DNA from: Streptomyces sp. CBMA29
GTDB lineage: Bacteria; Actinomycetota; Actinomycetes; Streptomycetales; Streptomycetaceae
Length of the DNA stretch: 64,000 nucleotides
Assembly (NCBI RefSeq): GCF_014596445.1
Contig: NZ_MECL01000271.1
Location: 62,001-126,000 of the forward strand
Reading direction: 5' to 3'
Under the pieces are notes generated by a model that was not told where the DNA came from, made no database searches, and saw nothing but the letters and a program-made list of their open reading frames with translations. Position 1 is the first letter of the stretch; the number at the start of each line of letters is the position of its first letter. Made by a program: the position numbers and the translations under genes. Below, in pieces: positions 1 through 6,854 of this stretch.

Positions 1-682
1 GGTAGTCCTTGACCGGGTCGGCGGTGGCACCGGCGACGGCGACCTGCTGTGCGGGCGCGTCGTCCTCGTCGTCGTCGGAGAGCACGAAGCTCTCGGACTC
101 CGACTTCTCGGTCTCCTCCTCGCCACCCTTGCCCGCGGCGGTCTCCTCGACCGTCTCCTCCGCGTCGACGGCCTCGTCCTCGCCTGCGGCCGTCTTCTTG
201 GCGGGGGCCTTCTTGGCAACGGTCTTCTTGGCAACGGTCTTCTTGACGGCGGCCTTCTTCGCCGGCGCCTTCTTTGCTGGGCTCTCCGCCTCCACCGATG
301 GCTCCACCGTGGTCTCGGCCTCGGCCTCCGCCTCCGGGGCGGCGACCTTGGGCGCAGCGGTCTTCTTGACAGGGGTCGCCCTGGAGGCGACCGTCTTGGT
401 GGCAGTACGCTTCGCCGGGCTCTTGGCTGCGACGCTCTTACGGGTGCGCTTGGGCGCCTCAGCGGCAGTCACCATCAGCGTCACACCCTCCTCGTCGAGG
501 ACCTGGTTGAGGCTGCGCAGAACGTTCTTCCACTGGGTTGCCGGAATCTGGTCCGCTTCGAACGCCCGACGCACATCGTCGCCGGCGATCTGCCCCTGGG
601 CCTTACCCTGCTCGATGAGCGCCATCAGAGACTCGGACTCGGCGATCTCGGACGGGAGCGTACGGGATGTGCTGGCCGACAC
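1..682 (-). CDS. hrdB: Principal RNA polymerase sigma factor HrdB, N-terminal part only
   Basis: This is the first 227 codons of the essential vegetative sigma factor; the catalytic sigma domains lie beyond the window edge. The reading frame starts at a GTG preceded by GAGAGG about 8 nt upstream. Residues 1-70 hold the conserved N-terminal segment with AESESLMALIEQGKAQGQI and RRAFEADQIPATQWKNVL, typical of Streptomyces HrdB. Next comes a long low-complexity stretch of Lys/Ala/Thr repeats (KKTVAKK, AKKAPAKK), then an acidic stretch, then SFVLSDDDEDDAPAQQ leading into ATADPVKDY, which is where sigma region 1.2 begins in the family. The Lys-rich segment varies in length between species. Recognition rests on this specific N-terminal pattern and on whiH lying next to it, as in S. 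coelicolor. The 3' end is missing only because of the window boundary. Confidence 0.93.
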   Translation of the reverse strand, partial: MSASTSRTLPSEIAESESLMALIEQGKAQGQIAGDDVRRAFEADQIPATQWKNVLRSLNQVLDEEGVTLMVTAAEAPKRTRKSVAAKSPAKRTATKTVASRATPVKKTAAPKVAAPEAEAEAETTVEPSVEAESPAKKAPAKKAAVKKTVAKKTVAKKAPAKKTAAGEDEAVDAEETVEETAAGKGGEEETEKSESESFVLSDDDEDDAPAQQVAVAGATADPVKDY

Positions 683-732
683 GAACAACCTCTCGGAACG
701 ATGGGAACGACTCGGTGGAACCGCACAGCCAC

Positions 733-754
733 TCAGCGTCAAAATCGACGCTGA
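733..754 (-). repeat. 8-bp perfect stem-loop in the hrdB leader
   Basis: TCAGCGTC and GACGCTGA form a perfect 8-bp inverted repeat around a 6-nt spacer (AAAATC). It lies between the putative hrdB promoter and its GTG start, so it would be in the 5' untranslated leader. The function is unknown; it could be an RNA hairpin or a protein-binding dyad. Confidence 0.5.
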
Positions 755-784
755 ATATTCCTTGTGCCGTGGCCACCTCTTAAG

Positions 785-811
785 TCATCGCGCTGCCTCG
801 CCAAGCGTTAC
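785..811 (-). promoter_or_regulatory. Putative hrdB promoter of ECF type
   Basis: On the minus strand GTAAC is followed by a 16-nt spacer and CGATGA, about 100 nt upstream of the hrdB GTG. An AAC-containing -35 with a CG-rich -10 is the ECF sigma style. In Streptomyces, hrdB is known to be transcribed mainly by the ECF factor ShbA. The assignment to ShbA is inference. The AT-rich stretch at 841-875 could hold a second promoter. Confidence 0.45.
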
Positions 812-988
812 GCCCACCTTACGTGGCCCGAGTCACACCCTAAATCGTGCAGATAGGTCATAAATACGGACACATGACCCGCCCGGCCGTGCGAGGGGTG
901 CGGGAGAGCTGCCGGGAGAGTCACGGGGGACCACATGGGACCGCCGCCGACCCCGGTGCTCCGGGGCCCGCGGCGGAGGGCGACACGG

Positions 989-1897
989 TCAGTGCTGCTC
1001 GCGCGGACCGGGGACGACGTGGTCGGCGGGAGCGGAGTCGGGCTGCTCGGGCAGGACGGTGAGGAGCTGGCGCATCGCCGCTTCCGCCGTGCCGCCGTCG
1101 CTCTCGGCGAGCGCTTCGACGATCCGCTGGTGCAGGCCGACCGAGGTGTCGCCGGGGCGGTCGCAGCCGGTGACCGGTCCGCCGGACACGTGCAGCGCGG
1201 AGGAGACGATCCCCGACAGGTGCTCCAGCATCCGGTTGCCCGCGACCTGGAGGAGCAGGGCGTGGAATTCGGCGTCGGCCCTGGAGAAGGTCAGCGCGTC
1301 GCCCTGCGCGGCGGCGTGCGCCATGATCTCCGCCATGTCGGCGAGGCGCTGCTGTACGTCCTCGCGGCCGTGGCCCGCGGCGAGCCGGGCGGCCAGCGGT
1401 TCGATCGTCCAGCGCAGTTCGAGCAGTTCGCGGCGCTGGTCGTCGCGCTGCGGCCCGAAGGCGCGCCATTCGATGATGTCGGGGTCGAGCAGATTCCAGT
1501 CGCTCACCGGGCGGACCCGGGTACCGACGTTGGGCCGGGCGCTGACCAGGCCCTTGGCCTCCAGCACGCGCAGGGACTCGCGCACCACGGTGCGGGAGAC
1601 CTCGAAGCGCTGGCCGATCTCCTCGGGGACCAGCGGGCGGTCGGCGCCCAGATCGCCGGAGACGATCATCTGCCCGAGCTGCTGGACGAGTTGTCCGTGC
1701 AGTCCCCGGCCACGGCTGCCGCCGGCCCGGCGACCCATCCGGTTCATATCCGGCTCCATGCCCTCCCAGGACGTCAGTCCAGGTCGGTCGGTGCCAGGGG
1801 CTTCGGCGTACGAATAGCGGTCCAGCTCGCCCGAGCCGGCGATTCCGGAGTCGGCAGAACGAGCCGCGGTCATCATGGTGTGCGCAAGGGTACTCAC
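989..1897 (-). CDS. whiH: Sporulation regulator WhiH, GntR/FadR family
   Basis: This 302-residue DNA-binding regulator has a GntR winged helix at about residues 65-135 (GDLGADRPLVPEEIGQRFEV, SRTVVRESLRVLEAKGLV) and a C-terminal all-helical FCD ligand domain at about 145-285. WhiH acts in aerial hyphae of Streptomyces, where it is needed for normal sporulation septation and chromosome condensation. The position directly beside hrdB and the family architecture support the name. The GTG start lies about 7 nt downstream of a sigma-WhiG-like -10 element with no Shine-Dalgarno sequence, so the mRNA is probably leaderless and this GTG is preferred over the ATG-ATG pair seven codons in. The FCD domain suggests control by a small carboxylic ligand or metal, but the ligand is unknown. 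Confidence 0.85.
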   Translation of the reverse strand: MSTLAHTMMTAARSADSGIAGSGELDRYSYAEAPGTDRPGLTSWEGMEPDMNRMGRRAGGSRGRGLHGQLVQQLGQMIVSGDLGADRPLVPEEIGQRFEVSRTVVRESLRVLEAKGLVSARPNVGTRVRPVSDWNLLDPDIIEWRAFGPQRDDQRRELLELRWTIEPLAARLAAGHGREDVQQRLADMAEIMAHAAAQGDALTFSRADAEFHALLLQVAGNRMLEHLSGIVSSALHVSGGPVTGCDRPGDTSVGLHQRIVEALAESDGGTAEAAMRQLLTVLPEQPDSAPADHVVPGPREQH

Positions 1898-1904
1898 GCA
1901 TCAT

Positions 1905-1932
1905 TTGTCGGCGATGCCGATGCGCGCCTTGA
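1905..1932 (-). promoter_or_regulatory. Sigma-WhiG-type promoter of whiH
   Basis: The minus strand reads TCAA, 16 nt, GCCGACAA, then 7 nt to the GTG of whiH. The flagellar/sporulation sigma consensus is TAAA-N15/16-GCCGATAA, so the -10 differs at one base. whiH is a known direct WhiG target in S. coelicolor. The distance implies that transcription starts at or next to the start codon. Confidence 0.6.
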
Positions 1933-2002
1933 GGGCTTTGCTGAAAAGCACACGAAAGGGTGAGCGCTCATCACCTCATAATTGACGTTTTATGGCGATG
2001 AA

Positions 2003-3781
2003 TCATCCCTTCTTGCTGGTAAGCGGTGCAGTTCGGCTGACGCGTGGGGCAGTTGGGCGGCGCCAACGTCGCCGCCCGCGCAACGCGGTTGCCAGATAGG
2101 CGCAGACCAGCACGGTGAGTGACAACGACAGCGCGGAGACCACCGGTTGGGCGGCGAAGCGCAGCACTCCCTCGACCGTTCCGCCGCCGCCTTGCGAGAC
2201 CCCGCTGACCACCGACCACAACGCTCCGCCCGCGTCGGCGAGTTGTCGTGCCACCGGCCCACCGAACAGTCCCCGTACGGCCGGAGCGACCAGCAGCGGT
2301 ACGGCGAGGACGGCGGCCACACCGAGCGCGGTGGTACGGAACACCCCCGCCGCGAGCACCCCCGCCCAGGCGCAGCCGACAGCGAGCGCCGCCCAGCCGC
2401 CGAGCGCGGCCGGAAGCGTCGTCAGATCCGGCGCCTTTCCCGGGCCGAGGGTCAGGCGCAGCGCCACGGTGTCGGCGATAGCGGCGAACGCGGCGAGCAG
2501 CAGCGCGCAGACTCCGCTCACGGCGAGTTTGGCGCCGAGCAGCCGCAGGACCCGCGGCTCGGGGCCGTACCCCGGCGCCAGGGCCGGGTAGCGGAACTCC
2601 TGCCCGTAGGCGAGCGCGCCCAGCACACCCGCGCCCACCGCCGCCGCGGGCAGCGGCAGCCGGACCGCCCATCCGGAGATCAACCGCAACGGCGGTACGG
2701 ACACGGCTCCGGTGCGCGCGATCAGGACCGTACCGAGCACCGAGCCGACCAGCGCCGCTCCGGCGATCGGCCACGGGGTGAAGACCCCGAAGGCACGCCG
2801 CAGTTCGTACCGCAGCGGCCGCACCGGGCCGTGCTGCCGTGCCGGACGCCGCCGCGGCTGCGGCAGGGCGGGCGGTACGGACGCCGCCGCGTCGCCTTCT
2901 GCCGCGGGGATGGCGTCCGGGGGTGCGGCGCCGTTTCCGCTCTCGTCGGCGAGGTGGTGCAGCAGGATTCCGTGGCGGTAGGCGGTCTCCCCCACGACGG
3001 CCGAGTTGGTGCCGTAGACCGCGATACGGCTGCCGGTCGCGGCGATCACCTCGGCGCCGTCCTCGATGAGCAGCGTGGCCAGGCGCTGGGCGTAGGGCGA
3101 GCGGACGGCCACGTACGGGCGCATCCTCGTGCGGGCGAAGTGCGCGGCCGACTGGTCCGCGACCAGCCGTCCCTTGTCGATCGCGATCACATGGTCGGCG
3201 GTACGGGCGAGGGCTTTGGTGTCGCGGCCGGTGAGCAGGACCGCGCCCCCCGCGGCGACGTGCCGTCGTACGAGCGCGTGCACCCAGGCGGCTTCGCGGG
3301 CCGGGAGTTCGCGCACCGGGTCGTCCAGGATCAGCGCGCGGGGTTCGGCGAGCAGGGCCGCGGCGAAACCGAGACGGCGGTCCATGCCCAGCGAGTACGT
3401 GCCGAGCCGCTGGTCGGCGACCTCGGTGAGGCCGACCTGGTCGAGCACCTCGTCGGCGCGGGTGGCGGGCAGTCCGAAGGCGGCGCAGAGCATCCGGAGG
3501 TGACTGCGGGCGGTGCGTCCTGGATGTCCGGGCACGTCGCCCAGGAGGGCGCCGACGACGCGGGCGGGGTGGGGGAGGTCGCGCAGCGGCCGGCCGTCGA
3601 CGAGGGTGGCGCCGCGTCCGCCCTCCAGTCCGAGCAGCAGGCGCAGGGCGGTGGACTTTCCCGATCCGGCGGGACCGAGCAAGCCGGTGACTTCACCGGC
3701 CCGGATGTCGAACGTGAGGTCGGTGACGGCGGGCGGGGCGTTGCGGCGGGGCATGCTGGTCAACCCGATGGCCTGGATCAC
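2003..3781 (-). CDS. ABC transporter, ATPase fused to its permease
   Basis: About 592 residues. Residues 1-220 form an ABC ATPase with an intact Walker A (GPAGSGKS, 36-43). The other motifs are degenerate: the signature reads YSLGM, the Walker B ends in LILDDP with Asp in place of the catalytic Glu, and the H-loop region reads LLTGRD with no His. After a proline-rich linker (about 280-320) comes a membrane domain with about six hydrophobic segments to residue 575. The architecture is that of an ABC-2-type exporter in one chain. The start chosen is the GTG 6 nt downstream of a TATGGT -10 box (leaderless); a TTG seven codons further upstream is less likely. The substrate is unknown. It follows the NUDIX regulator gene by 48 bp, with its own promoter and a dyad between them. 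Confidence 0.75.
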   Translation of the reverse strand: MIQAIGLTSMPRRNAPPAVTDLTFDIRAGEVTGLLGPAGSGKSTALRLLLGLEGGRGATLVDGRPLRDLPHPARVVGALLGDVPGHPGRTARSHLRMLCAAFGLPATRADEVLDQVGLTEVADQRLGTYSLGMDRRLGFAAALLAEPRALILDDPVRELPAREAAWVHALVRRHVAAGGAVLLTGRDTKALARTADHVIAIDKGRLVADQSAAHFARTRMRPYVAVRSPYAQRLATLLIEDGAEVIAATGSRIAVYGTNSAVVGETAYRHGILLHHLADESGNGAAPPDAIPAAEGDAAASVPPALPQPRRRPARQHGPVRPLRYELRRAFGVFTPWPIAGAALVGSVLGTVLIARTGAVSVPPLRLISGWAVRLPLPAAAVGAGVLGALAYGQEFRYPALAPGYGPEPRVLRLLGAKLAVSGVCALLLAAFAAIADTVALRLTLGPGKAPDLTTLPAALGGWAALAVGCAWAGVLAAGVFRTTALGVAAVLAVPLLVAPAVRGLFGGPVARQLADAGGALWSVVSGVSQGGGGTVEGVLRFAAQPVVSALSLSLTVLVCAYLATALRGRRRWRRPTAPRVSRTAPLTSKKG

Positions 3782-3787
3782 CCTTGC

Positions 3788-3818
3788 ACCATAGCTCCGC
3801 AAATGGGCGTTTTGCGGA
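3788..3818 (-). promoter_or_regulatory. Promoter with 23-bp dyad upstream of the ABC fusion gene
   Basis: TCCGCAAA and TTTGCGGA form a perfect 8-bp inverted repeat around a 7-nt spacer at 3796-3818. Just downstream on the minus strand is TATGGT (3788-3793), then 6 nt to the GTG. The dyad covers the spacer and -35 zone, where a repressor site would be expected. The cognate regulator is unknown; the adjacent NUDIX/winged-helix protein is one candidate. Confidence 0.55.
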
Positions 3819-3829
3819 AGGAGCCGGTT

Positions 3830-4564
3830 CTAGACCTCGGGCCGCAGCATCGGCGGATTGAGCAGTGCGGCCCCGCCCGCCCTGAACAACTGCGCGGGAC
3901 GGCCGCCCTGACGGGTCGTCGTCCCCCCTGTCGGCACGAGGAACCCGACCGTGCCGGTCACCTTGCGGTGGAAATTGCGCGGGTCGAGCGCGACACCCCA
4001 CACCGCCTCGTACACCCGCCGCAGCTCCCCCACCGTGAATTCGGGCGGGCAGAAGGCGGTCGCCAGCGACGAGTACTCGATCTTCGACCGCGCGCGCTCC
4101 ACCCCGTCCCCCAGGATCCGGGCGTGGTCGAACGCGAGCGGTGCCGTCTCCCCCGCGTGCTCCTGCCCCCCTTCGCCCAGCAACGTCCCGACCGGCGCCC
4201 AGCGCGCGCTGCGGGCGTCACCGCCCGCCCGGGGTGCGGGCAGGTCGGGCGCGAGCACCAGATGCGCGACGCTGACCACCCGCATCCGCGGATCACGCTG
4301 AGGATCCCCGTACGTGGCGAGCTGCTCCAGATGAGCGCCGCTCTGCGCCCGGAGCCCCGTCTCCTCAGCCAGTTCCCGCGCCGCGGCCTGGGAAAGGTCC
4401 TCGTCCTCGCGGACGAATCCGCCGGGTAGCGCCCACCGCCCCTGGAAGGGCGGCTCGCCGCGCCTTACCGACAGTGCGCACAGCGCGTGATGTCGCACGG
4501 TCAGCACGACCAGGTCGACGGTGACGGCGAAGGGCGGGAAAGCCGACGGGTCGTAGGGCGACAT
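3830..4564 (-). CDS. NUDIX-domain transcriptional regulator, NrtR-like
   Basis: This 244-residue protein has a NUDIX domain at about 13-150 and a C-terminal winged helix at about 155-235 (FTVGELRRVYEAVWG, DPRNFHRKVTGTVGFLVPTG), the layout of NrtR. NrtR-family repressors control NAD or sugar metabolism genes in response to ADP-ribose-type ligands. The NUDIX box is complete here (G49, E55, R63-E64, E67-E68-x-G70), so hydrolase activity may be retained, unlike in many NrtR proteins. The ATG lies 6 nt after a TATGAT -10 box, so the transcript is probably leaderless. No NAD biosynthesis gene is adjacent, so the target genes cannot be read from context; autoregulation through the dyad upstream is plausible. 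Confidence 0.8.
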   Translation of the reverse strand: MSPYDPSAFPPFAVTVDLVVLTVRHHALCALSVRRGEPPFQGRWALPGGFVREDEDLSQAAARELAEETGLRAQSGAHLEQLATYGDPQRDPRMRVVSVAHLVLAPDLPAPRAGGDARSARWAPVGTLLGEGGQEHAGETAPLAFDHARILGDGVERARSKIEYSSLATAFCPPEFTVGELRRVYEAVWGVALDPRNFHRKVTGTVGFLVPTGGTTTRQGGRPAQLFRAGGAALLNPPMLRPEV

Positions 4565-4570
4565 GGCGCG

Positions 4571-4596
4571 ATCATAGTCGTCTGCCTGACGATAAT
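4571..4596 (-). promoter_or_regulatory. Promoter and candidate operator of the NrtR-like gene
   Basis: TATGAT on the minus strand (4571-4576) lies 6 nt before the ATG. An imperfect palindrome, ATAGTCGTC / GACGATAAT with a 5-nt centre (4574-4596), overlaps the -10 and the spacer. This placement fits an autorepressor operator. No match to a characterised NrtR box is claimed. Confidence 0.5.
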
Positions 4597-4670
4597 CAGC
4601 CGGATAAGGAGCCTGATCCCTATCGGATCGATACGTTTTACCGTCCCCCTTGTTCGTTCCCCGTCCATGG

Positions 4671-6659
4671 TCAGGTCCCGAGGCGCAGTCCCGGCGCCGC
4701 CTCCTCGATCATGGCCATCCCCAGACGGCTGACCCGAACGGAGAACGGCTGTTCCGCGACCCGCAACCCCGTCAGATGCACGGCTCCCAGCGGCGCGGCG
4801 CTGATCGGCCGAACCGCCACCGTGCCGCCCGGCGCGTCCGGCCGCACCCCGGCGAGCGCCATCAGCAGAAGGACGGCCCCGGCCGCCGCGACCGCCGCCG
4901 GGCGGCACGCCATGGGGTGCGGGCACGGCGCACCGCCCGCAGAACGCTGCTCACCCCCATATATCTCCGGCATCCGCAGCCCGAACTCCGCCGCCGCGTC
5001 CAGCGCCGCGCACACCAGCGCGGACGCCTCCTTCTCCAGCCCCGCCGCGGCGAGTCCGGACACGGCGAGCGCCGTCTCATGGACGCGTACCGCGCCTCCA
5101 CGGTGGCCGAAGGGACTGAAGCCGGGCGTCTTCGCCGACATCGTCCGCAGTCCCCAGCCGGAGTTCATGTCCGGCGCGGCGAACAGCTTGCCGAGCTGTT
5201 CCGTCTGCCCCTTGTCCAACAGCCCGGGAGCGAGCGCCCCTTCGCCGAGCAGCCCCGTATCGAGGAGGTGCGCGAGCGACGAGGACAGCACCGGCACCGG
5301 TCTTCCCCCGGCGGCCAGCGCCAGCGCGGGCCGCCCACCGCCCGGATCCTCCAGCCAGAATCCCCGCCGGAAGCCCGCCCGCAGCGCCGCCGCGTACTCC
5401 CGCCAGCCCTCCGCCCCACTCCGTTCGTGGGCGTCGAGCAGATCCGCGCCCTGCAACGCCGCGCGATGCGCGTACGCCTGTACCTCCGCGCGCGCCGGTC
5501 CGTCCGCCGAGGGGTCCACGACCAGGCCGGAATCCGTCGTCGCCGCCCTCATCCAGCCGAGGCACCGCTCCGCCGCAGGGAGCAACGGCTCCACCTCGCG
5601 GGCCGGAAGCCCCCAGCGCCGGGCTTCGGCAAGCACGGTCACGAAGAGCAGCGTCGCCTCCACGCCCGAGTGCAACGGCGGCAGGTGCGGTCCGGAGTGC
5701 CGCGGCACTCCGGGCACACGGCCCGTCTCGGGGTCCTGCAACCTGGCGAGCATGCGGAGCGTGCCCGCCGCCAGCCGCGTGCCGAACGGCAGCAGCATCC
5801 GCGCCGCCCACAGCGCCTCCGCGGGCGCCATCCCCATCCGCCAGGGCGCCCCGGCCGCGGCGTAGGGGTCGGCGGGATGATCCGGCGCACGGAGCAGCAG
5901 GGCCTGTGCGTCCCCGAGCGAGGCGTCCAGCAGGGCCCCGGCCCTGGAGTCGTCGCCCTCCAACCGCGCGTCGGCCCACATAGGCGGCGGTCTGTCGCCG
6001 GCCGCTGTCCGCGCGCTGCCAGGGGCCGTGGCCGCCGGTGCTGGCTCCACCCGCAACTCGATCGTCCGTGCCGCGCCGGGCGCCACCTCCAGGTCCCATC
6101 TCAGCAGTCCGGACGAGCCCAGCGCCGCGTCAGGCACGGGGGTCGCGGTGACCCGCGCCGATCCCCCGCCGTTCGACCAGCGCAGCCCCGAGCCGCTGAC
6201 GCCAGCCGTCAGATCCGCCCCGGCCTGCCCTGCGGCCACAGCGGAGAGTGCCGCGAGATCCGTGCCGAACGCGATCTCTACGGGCAGCGCCACCCGTACC
6301 GGCCCCGCGTTGGCGAACGTGATCCGCTCACCGCCCTCGGCGGTCCTGACGCGCTCCACCGTGACGACCGGGTCGGGGCCACGGTCGCCGGGTGTCCGGA
6401 CGACCGCGAGGAAACGTGCCCGTCCCGCGTCGAGCAGCCTGGCCTGTACGGTCACCGGTTCGGCTCCCGCGACCGTCAGCTCGCAGCGGCTCAGCAGTCG
6501 CCTGCCGTCACGGTAGAAGCCGTCCAGACCGTCGCCGCGCATCTGCCCGTGCCGTGCGGACACCGCGAGGGCCGGCGCCGCCACGCAGATGACGGCGTCG
6601 TGGACGGGAGCCGGGCCGGGTGCTCCCAAGCGCGGTACGACGACCGTCGGCGTGCTCAC
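4671..6659 (-). CDS. Glycogen debranching enzyme N-terminal-domain protein (glucoamylase-like fold)
   Basis: About 662 residues. The N-terminal 210 residues form a beta-rich domain (HDAVICVAAPALAVS, GLDGFYRDGRRLLSRCEL), typical of the glycogen debranching N-terminal domain that actinobacteria fuse to an alpha/alpha-toroid catalytic domain. The rest, with helices around PWRMGMAPAEALWAARMLLPFG and MNSGWGLRTMS, resembles the GH15/amylo-alpha-glucosidase toroid. The family is presumed to act on alpha-glucans, but no substrate is proven for this branch. The GTG start at 6659 has GGAG upstream; longer frames into 8 kb are antisense to the hydrolase gene. It is divergent from the hydrolase at 6855, with 195 bp between them. 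There is no signal peptide, so it is likely cytosolic. Confidence 0.7.
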   Translation of the reverse strand: MSTPTVVVPRLGAPGPAPVHDAVICVAAPALAVSARHGQMRGDGLDGFYRDGRRLLSRCELTVAGAEPVTVQARLLDAGRARFLAVVRTPGDRGPDPVVTVERVRTAEGGERITFANAGPVRVALPVEIAFGTDLAALSAVAAGQAGADLTAGVSGSGLRWSNGGGSARVTATPVPDAALGSSGLLRWDLEVAPGAARTIELRVEPAPAATAPGSARTAAGDRPPPMWADARLEGDDSRAGALLDASLGDAQALLLRAPDHPADPYAAAGAPWRMGMAPAEALWAARMLLPFGTRLAAGTLRMLARLQDPETGRVPGVPRHSGPHLPPLHSGVEATLLFVTVLAEARRWGLPAREVEPLLPAAERCLGWMRAATTDSGLVVDPSADGPARAEVQAYAHRAALQGADLLDAHERSGAEGWREYAAALRAGFRRGFWLEDPGGGRPALALAAGGRPVPVLSSSLAHLLDTGLLGEGALAPGLLDKGQTEQLGKLFAAPDMNSGWGLRTMSAKTPGFSPFGHRGGAVRVHETALAVSGLAAAGLEKEASALVCAALDAAAEFGLRMPEIYGGEQRSAGGAPCPHPMACRPAAVAAAGAVLLLMALAGVRPDAPGGTVAVRPISAAPLGAVHLTGLRVAEQPFSVRVSRLGMAMIEEAAPGLRLGT

Positions 6660-6854
6660 CGGACTCCGGCCTTCGCCGCGCGTCCGACCCGGGCGACGGC
6701 CGGATCCGCCACCCACTCGTACGGGATTCGTCTTCCGGGAAAGTGCTGCACGCCGGGTGAACGCCCCGCCGAGCGCACAGGTCACGGCCCGTCTACCGTT
6801 CCTGAACGGGAGCCCCGGTTCCCCGCACGGCCCGCACCCCCGAAAAGAGACTCC

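Noticed and set aside
2147-4429. 760-codon plus-strand frame opposite the ABC and NUDIX genes
   Set aside because: Low-complexity Arg/Gly translation with no domain; the minus strand encodes clear ABC and NUDIX motifs.
4901-5100. Membrane protein suggested by the hydrophobic stretch near the C-terminus of the debranching-domain protein
   Set aside because: One short Ala/Leu-rich segment inside a toroid-fold enzyme is better read as a buried helix.
4650-6854. Long in-frame 5' extension of the S33 hydrolase
   Set aside because: It is antisense to the debranching-domain gene; the hydrolase fold starts right after the ATG at 6855, which has a ribosome site.
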